From Mikania micrantha (lineage: Eukaryota > Streptophyta > Magnoliopsida > Asterales > Asteraceae), in the NCBI GenBank assembly GCA_009363875.1, contig CM018683.1, positions 47,729,711 to 47,793,710 of the forward strand: a stretch of 64,000 nt of DNA. Reading direction: 5' to 3'. The stretch's first letter is position 1. Each line of letters begins with the position of its first letter. Positions 11,499-23,504 of this stretch are shown here, piece after piece. A model generated the notes under the pieces. The model worked only from the letters and a program-made list of their open reading frames with translations. It searched no databases and was not told the DNA's origin. The translations under genes were made by a program, and so were the position numbers.

Positions 11499-14400
11499 TT
11501 ATCGTACAAGCGAGATAAGACCATATTCAGCATAGAAGAGCTGCAAATATCCAAAATGTTAATTTTTTTTTTAATTTTACCAATAAATATATAATAAATA
11601 GTAATAACTTAACAATGAAACTTACTTGCCAAAGGAACATATACATGGATTGAACGGCATCCATGTTCTTCAAATCTACTGATTTGGCACGTATCCAAAG
11701 TACTGTTCCCATTACCAGATGACTAATAATCTACACATCAAATTTTTAATCATGTAAACGTTACCCAAATGCTCTACTATTCTTGTTAAGTCTATCATTC
11801 GTGTGAAGTAAGGAGTGAAATTATCACGTATAATACACCAACATAATAATTATCACGTAAATGAAATTTTTTTTCGTATAATTTCATCCTACCTGACACA
11901 CTTCTCACACAATTTGGTCGTTTTTCACTTGTACAATACCTAGTCTTTTCACACACGTACCGCGTACGCATATACAAACACATACACGTATATAGGCGCA
12001 CATACAAACACAATATGCACACACATTAAAGTTGATTTCTTTTATTATAAACTAATAAAAAATCAACTTATTAATGAAACACGTATTTTTGTTTTTCATG
12101 GTTTATGATGGATAGTGATTAATAAATTCAAAGGTTAACTTTCTAAGACACACATATATATAACACAATTGTTTGTCATTTGTGTGCATCACGTTAATCA
12201 TTATGAATTTAAAAATGGTAATTCATATGATATATATTTTTTGTTAGTTTTAATTAGTGTAAAGATTCATAGCTTACCGTCACATATTTGCTCCAAGTGA
12301 CGGGTGAAGTTGCTCCCACAAAAGCAGCAGCAACATAAGCAATTTCAAGAATCCATATGCAAATCCAATACATCTGTAAATTTCAATTGATAATTAATAT
12401 TAATATTAATAATAATAATAAGTATTTCAATTGATTATAAATATTAACAATAAGTCTTTACATTACAGTAAAAGAACTTAAGGATTTCTACAAACAAATC
12501 AAAAGGAATATGGTTCTACCGTTAACCTCTGAATCAGGAATATATAATTCACCTCCCAATGAAACATATCAAATCTTACTTGGCAGACCAGAGAATAAGG
12601 TGACATTGCATTTTATACAATTACTTTTTGATTAATTAGGCTAAAAACAAGTTTTATTTAAAAATCTAAAACACTTATTTTCATACCGGATTAATATTTT
12701 TATACTCTATTTTTAAAACGGTAAAATCCAAAATAAATTAAAAAACATACATACATAGAGTTAAAAAAACTAGTATTTTTAGGTTTTAAATAAAAATTTG
12801 CTATTATTTGTACGAAGTTAATTAACGAAAGAATTTAAAAAACTAACCCGTTTTTCACCCAATTTAATAGCAAGCGATTTGATTCCATGCATTCTGTCTC
12901 CCTCAATATCAGGGATGTCCTATGAAACCATATACAAATTAGTGAACATATTTGCATCAAGGGAAATAAATCAATTAAATTTACTATTTTAGTATCTGCT
13001 AAGGGTGTTCATCGGGTCGGATAACGAGTTATTCGGATCTGAAATTTTTTTGGCTTATCCGAAACCCGACCCGAATCTAAAAATATATTATCCGCCCCGA
13101 AAAACCCGAATTCTTACATCCGAATAACCCGAATAAACTTGTTTCATTCGGGTTATTCGGATACCAGACCTGAAAAAACATGTTTCATTCGGGTTATTCG
13201 GATACCAGACCCGAAAAAACATGTTTCATTCGGGTTATTTGGATATCCGACCCGAAAAAACTAGTTTTTGCATATCCGAAACGCGACCCGAATCTAAAAA
13301 CATATTATCCAACCTGAACAACCCGAATAACCCGAAATAGATTTCGGATGAGATTTTTTCCGGTTTCGGATACGATTCGGATCTCGAATTTTTTCGAACT
13401 TCGGATATTTTGAACACCCTAATATGTAACCAAATTGGCAATTATTGTTATTTACCTTGAAGAATATTGTTGAGACTGAGAAGGCACTAAGCATTCCGAC
13501 TGCAAATAATATTGGCCTTGAAAGTAATGTGGATGCTCCATTGACAAAATTCTACAGATTTTCGATTTAATTAGGGCGCGCATATAAAACCTAAACGGTG
13601 TAATAAAAGTGTGAAACTGATAGGTAAAACGTTACAGAGATAAATTATTGTAAAATATAAAACTTGTCACACATCGGTTATATGAGCAAATAACGTGACT
13701 ATGTATAACATATGAACTTTCTAATCTACTAGTCTTTTTGAATTAATTTTGATGTTTGGTCAGCAATTTTGGTATCCGAGCTAACTTAAAGTTTAATATT
13801 TGGTCACACATTAAACTATTTTTTTAGATTTAATTTTCTTTATTGATCAGATCACAATGTTCTTTTACCTTTTACCTTTTTTAATTATTTTTAATATAAT
13901 GCCACTTTTTTTCAATAAAAAATATAAAAGTAAATATAAATATAAAAATCAAACAGACCTGCATATGCAGAAAATATCCAATGGGAACAACCAGTGCTCG
14001 AGCAATTAACATGTAAAAAGCTGCTGTGAAAGGAAACCTCTTCCATCGCAATAGGGGCAGCTGGAATTAATAAATTAAAACCAATAATAAAAATTAATTA
14101 ATTTCATTTAAACCAATTTTAGAGCAATTAAATGAACAAATTTAATGATTTAAACTTAGCTCACCACATTAGCCGAATATGCAGTTCCAACCACAAACCA
14201 CCCAACAAAAGCCCAAAACAATGGTGGAGAACCAACAATCCATGCAGTTGACAAGCTCTGCATCCATAACAAATTATATTAATTTACTAATCCCGAATCT
14301 TGTACTATTTACAATTAAATTTTTATAAAATATCATAAATATCTTATTTTAAGATAAATATTATTTAATCTTATTATTTGATGCACAAGAAAATAAAGTT

Positions 14401-16878
14401 GAAAAGATATAACAAACATTACAGAATAACACGTGTATCCTTTGTTACTTATCTATCAGGATAAATTACATGATTAATGCATTAACTTTTTTTTAACAAA
14501 AAAATTATTCTGTTCTTAAACTATCTCAAACTAATTTACACCGTTGCATGTAATTACACCGTTACGTCATCAATGCGTTAATTAATGGACAACTGGTGTT
14601 GACAAAGCGAGGATACATGCTTCATGTATCCTGCTTATTTATATTTTTTTTGAAATTATGAATCTTGTTCCTATATAGAAAGTATTGGCTCTCATTTTTT
14701 TTTGATTGATAGTAGAGTCGTAACATGTGTGTGGATCCAACAAGTGTTTCCTATTCCTATACTACTCCTACTTCTAAATTACACCAAATATTCTTCATTT
14801 GCTTGGATTTGAACCCAAGACCTTCTTTCTGAGACTGATTAGTTGAGTTCAACTGGTTATGCATATCACATGGTAATGTCATGATCAAATATTTATAAAT
14901 ATAGGTTTTATAAGATTTAATAGTAACATTGTTTGGTTCGCTATGGTTGAGACTATATGATGTCTAATTCATTAATACTTTGTTTAAAGTTTAATAGTTA
15001 AGAGAGTGACACACTAATTCATAGTTTTTTTTAAAACAAATAGAGTAATTCAGATATATAATCTTAGTTAAAAGACTGGCAATACAATTTGTTGCCTTCT
15101 ATTGCGGCACAAGAAAGTCAATCAAGTGTGTATATAATACCATGATAGCTGATAATGAAGACACGATGATAGCAGTTGTCATGGATAGTTCTCCGGCAGC
15201 TAGTGGGAGAGATGGCTTGTTAACCTGGAAGATTCATTAATTATCAGTTAGTAAATCTGACTTGTAATATGATTATTTGTATAGTTTCCGCAATAGTTTA
15301 ATTTATGTAATTTATCATATAGTATAGGCCAGTTCAATTTTAACCTTGTCAAGTTCTATATCACATATCTGATTGAATCCACATACATACATTTGCATAA
15401 ACATGCCTCCAACAAGAGCCTGTAAATAGTAATAATTTGTTAAATATAATTAATAAAGATTATTGTTATAATTCAATCTGATTATACCTGCATCAATTTT
15501 AGGAAGAAGAGTGGGGAGAAGTCTGAGAGCTTCTGGACAGTAAGAAGAGACATAGAAAGGACACTTAAAACCTACAAAATCATATTAGAAATAGTGAGCA
15601 TAAATCATATCTTAACTATAAAGCTACAAATGAGCCGAGCCAGGCTTTAGTCGATTAAATTTTTTATGAAAAAAAAGGTCGAGCTTGAGCTTAAGGCAAC
15701 TAGTGTATATATGAAAAACCTTGTGTTTATATTTTTTATTTTGTAGTTTTTGCATATTTTGATATGTATAAACAAATCTAGTTTTTCTTGATGATAAAAT
15801 AGTGATCCTTATAAATTCTTATCAATAAGAAAACATACATAAAATATAAAAAAAATCTACCTAAATATATAGGCAACTAACTCAAATGACACTTGTCAAA
15901 TTCTTAAACCATTTAATGACACTTATCAAATTTTTAAACCACTTTTGACACATGTGACATTCTAACAATGTTATCTACTTCTCTCTTATATTAACAGCTT
16001 ATGTATATTCTCTTTCATATTAAATAATTAAATTAAATACAATAACTAATGATTTTAATTATACATTTTTATATTAATAATAATTTTTTAATAAACTATA
16101 AATCAAATATTTATATTAAAAATAGATTTTGAAAATAAAAAATTATATAAAAACAATTTTTCTAAAAAAACAAAAACCAGAAGTTTAAACAATAAGATTT
16201 GTATATAAAAAAAATAGTTTTTAATACAATTTTAAAAATAAAATGTTAAAAAATAACTTAAATTTAATCTATTTTATCTCAAAAATCGTTTTTAAATACT
16301 AAATTTTTATTAATTACTACATAATATTTTTTATACAATCCGTGTTACACACAGGATATTAACCTAATATATACAAACACGTAAATTACATATATAGTTT
16401 ATGTTTTGAGTTGAGCCCGAGACATGCCAATCTTGACTTACCAAACAAGCCGGGTTGGGCTCGGCTCATTTAGAAGCAGGTTTTTTCAAGAACGACACAA
16501 ACTTTATAAAAAACTCTACAGTTAATTAGTCTTGTTAATGGAATTAAATATTTAAAATTTGATATGAATAATCCAGATTACCGTTCCAACTGCTGCATAC
16601 GGCCTTATAAATCTATACAAAACATCTATAAAACGGATAGCATTTTGTATGGGATTTATCATAATATCTTCAGCTGCATCAAACTGAGGATTGTTGTTGG
16701 TTGATGTTGCATTCAGTTTAAACTTGTGCTTCATCATTTGGTGAGGTGTAAATCGCTCATAGAAGCTTTGATCCGTGTTATGACAACTTCTTCGTTGAAA
16801 CGTCGTGGACCCGTTCATATCGGAATTGGATATCCGAATAAAGCTTGAAGATTGTGCTCCTACATATGTTAAACTCAT
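11499..16878 (-). CDS. UbiA-family aromatic prenyltransferase (homogentisate phytyltransferase-like), 11 exons
   Basis: Exons on the minus strand: 16582-16878, 15488-15571, 15345-15419, 15141-15224, 14165-14257, 13959-14060, 13456-13551, 12848-12919, 12278-12373, 11626-11730, 11499-11540. All have GT donors and AG acceptors and all introns are phase 0. The product is 381 aa with no stop or frameshift; plant family members are about 390-400 aa. The N-terminal ~70 residues (Ser/Thr/Asn-rich) look like a plastid transit peptide. The first Asp-rich motif NQICDIELDK is at residues 143-152 and the second, DIPDIEGD, at 278-285. These bind the prenyl diphosphate through Mg2+. LPLLRWKRF (212-220), WIRAKSVDL and the terminal LFYAEY are family signatures. 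Several hydrophobic segments suggest a multi-pass plastid membrane enzyme that prenylates an aromatic acceptor. Tocopherol biosynthesis (VTE2 type) or a specialised prenylated phenolic are both possible, and sequence alone does not decide. Introns 1 and 7 hold transposons. Confidence 0.93.
13002..13420. repeat. MITE-like element in intron 7 of the prenyltransferase gene
   Basis: The ends AGGGTGTTCA and TGAACACCCT form a perfect 10-bp terminal inverted repeat. The core is filled with CGGGTTATTCGGAT-type words and their complements. No convincing target duplication flanks it. It lies wholly within the intron between exons 13456-13551 and 12848-12919 and does not touch the splice sites. Confidence 0.75.
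15628..16471. repeat. Inverted-terminus element in intron 1 of the prenyltransferase gene
   Basis: The ends are AAATGAGCCGAGCC (15628-15641) and its exact complement (16458-16471). Inside are GAGCTTGAGC and GAGCCCGAG words, recalling the element at 40754-41390. A small Helitron (15856-16367) is nested inside it. Together they make up most of intron 1. Confidence 0.65.
15856..16367 (+). mobile_element. Short non-autonomous Helitron nested in intron 1
   Basis: It starts TCTACCTAAATATATAGGC after an A and ends ATTAACCTAA before a T. This matches the Helitron rule: 5' TC, 3' CTRR, insertion between A and T, no target duplication. A hairpin-like CCGTGT...ACACAGG sits just before the 3' end. It shares GACACTTGTCA near the 5' end and the 3' terminal block with the Helitron at 25212-25972. 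No coding capacity. Confidence 0.7.
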
Positions 16879-16987
16879 TGATTACGAGAATAGCATTATA
16901 AATAGTAAAAAAATGGTGAATGTCACCATTAGACGGCCCTTACGTACCTACCAGTTTCACAGTAAACATGAGGGACTATTATTATAG

Positions 16988-19371
16988 ATAAGGACATTAA
17001 TTAATATAATAAATATTCCCAATGGAGTAAAACAACAGGAAAAAAGTTGACTTAAAGTCCAAACAGAAGGCACCTGTTGTTGTGGCAATTGATGAAGACG
17101 ACTTCACGACTCCAGAAAACAAAAGCGAAGTTGGCTTGCAAACTGACCCCATGGTTAGAGACGCCATATTTTCCTCCTTTCTGTAAAATTGCTATAAACA
17201 TGTGTAAGTTGGCATATATTTTTTTAATTTCTTATGTTACTATAATAATAAACAATCATATAAAAACAATGTTTTTAGAAAATGATTTTTTTTATAAAAA
17301 GTAAAATAAACTATAAACCAGAGTTTTAAGCAATAAGATTGTTATAAACCAATGACTATCTAATTTATTTCAAAACTGAATTAAAGAAAAAAAGATTAAG
17401 AAAGTTATACTTTTGGTATTTATATTTAACGTTATATTTAAATTGAGTCATTTAAATTTAATACTTACATAAATTATATTTTTTTTACCTTATTCATTTA
17501 TAAAATTTAGTATTGGATAAAATAAAAACTGAAGTTTTATTATCATTTAGTCTAAAGACGACATTTTGGAGTCTAAAGACTTCAAAAGATGTCAAAATTG
17601 GCGTCTAGATTAGGCGTCAATAGAAGTCTTAAGGCGCCGGTAGAAAAGGGGTCTTAAGACACTCATTTAGACCTCGACAAAGACGTCAACTTGTGGACCC
17701 GTATGTTTACAAAAAGTACATAAAAAGGACGTCTAAATAAACGTCTAAAGTGGCGTCTAAATATAAAACTGGGGGCTAAATTTGAATCATTAATTTGGTA
17801 AAAAACTTTGACTATTTTAGTGATTTTCCCTTTTTTATTATATATTATAGATATATATTTTTAGTTGAGATTTGTCATATTTTCTTCTTTTATAATTTTT
17901 TCCCAACATTTTAGCCATTCTTAATATTTTTTTAACTAACTTGCAAAACCAAACGTTTTAACATTACAGATTTTATATGATATGTATTATGCATAAAAAA
18001 GTTCTCAAACACCAAAAACTCAAGAAAATTAATAGTCAAATTTGTTTAAATATTCATTTGAGTTGATCATTATAAGCATAAGTGGTTTATTATATATACA
18101 TAGATACTAAACAAGCTTTAATATTGAACAGTAAAATTTACTTAAATTTTAACAACAAAAACCACCTCAATATTGATTATATAGTTATGAATTTTTTTTT
18201 TTCATATCTACGAATAAAACAGTTTTGAGAACTATCTACTGACCTTCTGACCTTCTTATTTGTGCGCTAATGTTACTATATATATGTTAAATATAAGAAA
18301 ACAAAGTACTAAATGATAATCAAGTTGTGTTACTTAATCATAGATGAATTTTTATGAAAATAATTTTAGTAAAAAGTGATTAACTTGCTTTATATATGTA
18401 TATTTAATTATTCGGTTAACATAAAAAACATAGTTTAATAAATGATCCGCTCCCTATATATATATATATATATGGAGTTAATATTATTGTGTTAGCATAT
18501 TTTACAAGATATTGCGTACTTTTATTAACTTCTTGTATATGTTTAGTCTTGAGTCATATTATCCCACTTTAACTTTCCTAAGTAGCTAAACTGATATTTA
18601 TAATGAGATTTTACTAGATATGACTGTTGTTGTTTTAATTTGCTGAACTGCAACAAACTTACGATTTCATAAGAAACATTCCTAGAGAACAATTTGACAA
18701 TCAAAATGAATGATTCATGTTGAGGGATATCAATTGAGCAATAAGAAACATACCTAAACAACAATTTTAACCAATAATTTGCAACGATACGATTCGATAG
18801 TCGATCTTGATTTGTTACACGAAGATATGATCAACCAAATGTTGTGTAACAAGTTTAATATGATTGAGTCGTTTGAAGCACTATATATATAAATTGGGGT
18901 AGGGGGTGTTAATACATAACAACTCATTTGAAACACCAAATCTCTGAATTCAATTTTGTTTTCTAGTAATATAGTGGTTGGTAGGATACTAGGATAGTTT
19001 AATTAATATAATTAAAAATATTAAAAAAATGGATTTAAGAATATTATATTCAGCTGATAGTAAAGTGTTAGTTGTGGAAAATAAGAATTTTCTTTTAGGA
19101 GGTCAATTATGGCATGCAAAATTTGTACAATATTGAATTCATGCTGATTATTTCACTAAGCACTAAGGAATATTATGTCCAAGTGCAACTGATTGAATGC
19201 CGTTGGAGGGTTGAATTGTTATAAAAAAAAAAAAAGGGATTTTCTTAATAAAAAAGAAAGAAAATTTATAAAAATGGATGACAGGATTGACCAGCATGGG
19301 CACCACCAGGTTCATTAATACAAGACGGTCAAAGAAGGGACCTGTAGTGTTGACCAATACGTTTTGTTGTG
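16988..19371. other. AT-rich interval with a short coding relic and a GCGTCTA repeat field
   Basis: 17032-17184 (plus) has an open frame containing PVVVAIDEDDFTTPENKSE and ending SSFL before a stop. I do not recognise the protein; it may be a transposon-borne fragment. 17545-17765 is full of gacgtctaaa and ggcgtcta words in both orientations, resembling the subterminal repeats of a cut-and-paste transposon. The remainder, including a TA run at 18454-18473, shows no gene. Confidence 0.45.
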
Positions 19372-20138
19372 GGGAAAATTACGAAAATAGCCACTTTGAC
19401 CAAAAATTTAACCAAAATGGCCATTTGACTTTTCCATCACCAAAATGTCCATGCCTTTACAGGCGCCGGCGCCCGTATACTTACGGGCGGCCGCCTATAT
19501 GGGATCCAATGGGATTTCGCCATATGTCCTACACGGGCGCCCACGCCTCTTAAATCTGACGAACGCCCTTTAAAAAAGTAAGTTGTCACGGGCGTCGGGC
19601 CCACCCTGACACCTTTGTCACGGGCGTCCGCCCCTAAAAAAATAAAAAAAATAAAAAAATAAAAAAGTCGTTCAAAAAAAAATTAAAAAAAATAGAAAAA
19701 AAATAAAAAAATAAAAAAGTACAGTCGGACGCCTGTAAAGTACGGGCGGACGCCTGTAAAGTACGGTCGGACGCCTGTAAAGTACGGGCGGACGCCTGTA
19801 AAGTACGGACGCCTGTAAAGTACGGTCGGACGCCTGTAAAGTACGGGCGGACGCCTGTAAAGTACGGTCGGACGCCTGTAAAGTACGGTCGGACGCCTGT
19901 GACACGTTTTCCGAAAAAAAAGTCTTGGACGCCCGTAACTAGGTTCGGGCGCCTGTGTGGTCGGTCCGGGCGCCCGTTAAGGACACGTGGCGAAATCTCA
20001 TTGGATCCCATATAGGCGGCTGCCCGTAAGTATACGGGCGCCGGCGCCTGTAAAGGCATGGCCATTTTGGTGATGGAAAAGTCAAATGGTCATTTTGGTT
20101 AAATTTTTGGTCAAAGTGGGTATTTTGGTGATTTTCCC
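19372..20138. mobile_element. Mutator-like non-autonomous element with ~175-bp terminal inverted repeats
   Basis: It begins GGGAAAATTACGAAAATAGC and ends, inverted, with GGGAAAATCACCAAAATACC. Inverted arms of about 175 bp match closely, including the GGCGCCGGCGCCCGTATAC segment. The flanks carry TTTTGTTGTG at 19362-19371 and 20139-20148, a 9-10-bp target duplication. Long inverted repeats plus a 9-10-bp duplication fit a Mutator-like element. No transposase remains; the core is a GC-rich tandem array. Confidence 0.85.
19718..19901. repeat. 21-bp GC-rich tandem array in the Mutator-like element
   Basis: About nine units of GTAAAGTACGGTCGGACGCC, plus one base, alternate between ggtcgg and gggcgg; one unit is 4 bp short. 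A 143-aa minus-strand ORF with repeated TGVRPYF arises from this array and is not a gene. Confidence 0.9.
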
Positions 20139-20213
20139 TTTTGTTGTGTCGTGGGAGATGGCATTCTTTTAATCTGGTGTGTAATTTCATTTTTTTTTCT
20201 CCCTTCAACGTAA

Positions 20214-20615
20214 TTAAAAAAATCCATATCCGAATCCGAAATATCCGAAAAAATCAGGTATCCGGAAGTTCGGCGGATATCCGAAACTTCGGATTCGGAT
20301 ACCTATTTTGAAATTTTCGGATAGTTTGGATATCCGATATCCAAAATAATTTTTTTCCGGATAATTTTTCAGATATCTGAATATTTTTCGGATATATTTC
20401 GAATATTTCGGATATTTTTTGGATATCCGGATAATTTCCAGATATTTTTCGGATATCCGGATAATTTTCGGATATTCGGATATCCGAAATATACATTTTT
20501 TATATTTTTTATTATTTTTTCTGATTTCGGGTATCCGAATCCGAAGAATATCCAAATTTCGGATATTAAAAACCATTATCCGAAATTTTCGGATATCTGA
20601 AAAAGAACACCCCTA
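20214..20615. repeat. hAT-like short element with GGATATCC-rich core
   Basis: The right end is AAAGAACACCCCTA, the complement of a TAGGGGTGTTCTTT terminus. The flanks caacgtaa (20206-20213) and caatgtaa (20616-20623) agree at 7 of 8 bases, fitting a hAT-type 8-bp target duplication. The left terminus is degraded. The core is a field of TTCGGATATCCG words, which create several spurious ORFs. Confidence 0.6.
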
Positions 20616-21006
20616 CAATGTAATGAATTTTTATTTTATTTAAATTTATTATGTTAAGAAAATTAAATCCTATTCTAAAGTTTTTATTGGCCAGCAATGT
20701 ATTATTATGTTCTCTCTGGTTGTTTAGGTACATTTACACGTATGATATGTAAAGTATGAACTAAATCAAACATTCGATACTTTTTTTTTCTTCTAGTTGT
20801 GATCATTGTTGTGGTTTTCGAACTGCAAATTTTTATTACTTCTCATGGATAGGATTTGAACTCATAATTAATTAACTGTGAGACTTTTCTTTTGATATAT
20901 AGGTGTAAATGAAACAAACGAATACAAACGGGTCGTCTTTTTGTTTCGTTGTTTAGCAAAAACTAGCTTATGAACACAAAATGGAAGAAAAAAAACTTTT
21001 GCTTAT
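20616..21006. other. No gene found; AT-rich spacer
   Basis: Short AT-rich interval between the hAT-like element and the CACTA element. Nothing recognisable. Confidence 0.5.
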
Positions 21007-22310
21007 CACTACTAGAAAACTGGAATTTACCAACAAAATTTTCCAACAAAAAATTATGGTCGGAATTTTCCAACGATTTTCCGACCAAATTCCAACAAAA
21101 AAATAAACCATATTTTTCGTGTAAAAAATCCGACAATTTATCGACAAAAAATGTTTTGGTCGGAAAGTTCTCGATAGATACCGACGGAATTCCGGCCAAA
21201 GGTTAAAAAATAATATAAATTAAAATATTTGTCGGAAAGTAGTACGAATTTTCCGACCACTTTCCTATCACAGGTTTTCCTTTTTAAATTTTTAGACTCT
21301 TATCATCGTTTCCTCGCATTATCTTTTTTGCACCTTGATTATATATAAAAACATTAGTTATAAACATTACAATTTAACAAATTATATGTTTGTCGGTCAT
21401 GTAAGCAAACAAATACATATATGCTTCTAAACATAAAACTTTATTGGTTTCTAATACTCTAATAATGTATGCACACGTAAATACGTTGATGTGTATAACA
21501 CTTCTTATTTATTACCGATAAGTTTTTTATAATGTATAATGAATGTTTAAAAAAGATTAAATGAAAAAAACGATGTCTAAAGCTTTGAAAACAAAAAAAT
21601 GAATTGTTCTAGTAGGAAAATGGTCGGAAGTTTCCGACAGTTTTCCGACCAAAATGAATAATTCGACGGAAACCAGTAGATAAATGGTCGGAAGTTTCCG
21701 ACAGTTTTCCGACCAAAATGAATAATTCATTGGAAACCAGTAGAAATTTTCCAACTATATTCCTTCCACAGGTTTTCCTTTTTTATTTTTTGAGGCTATT
21801 AACATCGTTTTTTCGTATTATTTTTTTTGCACCTTGATTATATACAAAAACATTAGTTATGAAAATTACAATTTAAATATATGCTTATTATTTATATTAT
21901 ATAACCTTTGAATGTCTACCACCATGTTACGAGTTATTGTTGTAATTAATAGGGGTGTTGATCGGGTCAACCCGAGTGTATACTCGACACTCGAACGTAT
22001 AAACAGTTCGAGTTAATCAGGTTGACCGTAACAACTCGACTAACATTTTTTACTCGAATAACCCGACTATATTAGATCAACAGCTTTTTCTTGGCAGACA
22101 CTCTAATCTTCAAAACGTGAAAAGTTATGATTTCTTTAATTTTGGCTCACTAAATTTATTCTTACTACTCTTTTATGACTTTGAAATTGGTATTAAATTA
22201 TTATCAAAGCAGATGGCTATTAGCCTTGCTTTATATCTCCTGAAGAGAGGATTGTCTTTGACAAAAGCTCTATTACGGTGCCAAGAGAATTGCTTTTTGA
22301 TTATTACAAT

Positions 22311-22495
22311 CACTGTTGTAAAAGTCGTTCTACAAGGCCGAGTACTCTCCGAGTACTCGCTCCAAGGTGTTGTTCCGAGTCCGAGTACTTTCTGAGTATT
22401 ACCCGAGTACTCCCGCCTAGGGCCGAGTACTCTCCGATTACTCGCTCCAAGGACATGTTCCGACTAAGGAGCGCCTAGGGATTTTTGCAACCATG
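22311..22495. repeat. 185-bp hAT-like MITE inside the CACTA element
   Basis: Identical 8-bp flanks ATTACAAT lie at 22303-22310 and 22496-22503. The ends CACTGTTGTAAAAGTC and (inverted) CATGGTTGCAAAAATC are imperfect inverted repeats. The core is GCCGAGTACTCTCCGAGTACT-like palindromic repeats. The 8-bp duplication supports hAT. Confidence 0.8.
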
Positions 22496-22636
22496 ATTAC
22501 AATAGCACCTAAAGAAACTTGTATTCATGAAAATTTATATATTGGTAGATCGTTATTTTTTTTGTTTATTAATGAAGATTGCCATTAGTTATATCTTGTT
22601 TGGTTATTCATTTATGTATGTTTTAACACTTTTCAG

Positions 22637-22827
22637 TTTCGAGACTTGCAATCCCAAGTAGAAGAATTGCATAATCGAGTTGAAGATGTGCAAAAAAAAT
22701 GAGGGAAGAGGTGCAACACCACATGAGGGAAGAAATACAACAAGTGAGGGAAGAAATGAAGAAAGAGATGCAACGGCAAATAGCCGAGCTAACAAAAAAA
22801 TTTGGTAATCCTGGCAATCCTACATGA
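22637..22827 (+). pseudogene. C-terminal coiled-coil exon of a CACTA-encoded (Ptta/En/Spm-type) protein
   Basis: A TTTTCAG acceptor at 22630-22636 is followed by a frame reading FRDLQSQVEELHNRVEDVQ. It then breaks by a 1-base shift in an A-run near 22694-22700, and the other frame continues with MREEVQHHMREEIQQVREEM to a TGA at 22825-22827. The heptad-like Glu/Lys/Leu/Val pattern predicts a coiled coil. This resembles the C-terminus of plant transposase-associated Ptta/En/Spm proteins, consistent with lying inside a CACTA element. The rest of the protein is missing. Confidence 0.6.
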
Positions 22828-23504
22828 TGGTTTGGATTATATATTCATTTTTTGTTGTTGAACTTGTAGTTTGATGTTGGTAGTGTTTTGTGATGAACTT
22901 GTAATTTGATGATGGTAGTTTTTTGTGGTAGAATCTGTAACTACTATCTTGTAGGAACTAGATTTGAATTGAATTTTTCCAACATTTAAAACAGAAAAAA
23001 AACTGGGTTTATTACAGGTATTTTAATTTTTTTTCTTTGAAACATTTTTTTGGTCGGAAACTGGTAGGAATATAAAACAAAAAGCAGTGTCGGAAGTTAG
23101 TCGGAAATTACTTTTGGTCGGAAATCTGTTGGAAACTTTTGATCGGAAATCAGTCGGAAATATTATAATCTAATATTTTTTCTTGTTAAAAAATTAGTTG
23201 GAAGTTAGTCGAAAATAGTGTCGTCGGAAAGTTGTCGTAAAAAGCTCACGGAAATTTTTCGGAAAAATTTTTTCAACTAGGTTATTTCCGACTAAAAGTT
23301 TTTGTCGGAATTTCGTCGGAAACGTCGATTTCAGACAAATTTCCGACCAAAATTTTTGTTGGAAATTTGCGTGTTTCCTAGTAGTGTTTCACTAATTAAA
23401 AAATTAAACTTTTTTATGAAGCACGAACATATGTTATTTAAAAAGTAAATAATATAAAATTAATCTTTATAAAATTATTTTAATATAATGCCACGTAGAT
23501 GTAC

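Larger units (their letters stand above)
21007..23386 (+). mobile_element. CACTA (En/Spm) element, deleted and non-autonomous
   Basis: The ends are CACTACTAGAAAACTGGAA at 21007 and, inverted, CACTACTAGGAAACACGCAA ending at 23386, the diagnostic CACTA terminus. The flanking triplets are tat and ttt, an imperfect 3-bp duplication. Both subterminal regions are dense in GGTCGGAA/TTCCGACC words, the usual transposase-binding repeats of this superfamily. One transposase-associated exon remnant (22637-22827) and an inserted hAT-like MITE lie inside. Confidence 0.88.

Noticed and set aside
16897..16904. TATAAATA-like box (minus strand) as promoter of the prenyltransferase gene
   Set aside because: It lies only 19 bp upstream of the first ATG, too close for a normal TATA-to-start distance. 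It would fit only if translation begins at the next Met (residue 21), which cannot be decided from sequence.
19634..20065. 143-codon ORF with repeated TGVRPYF
   Set aside because: It is the translation of the 21-bp tandem array in a Mutator-like element.
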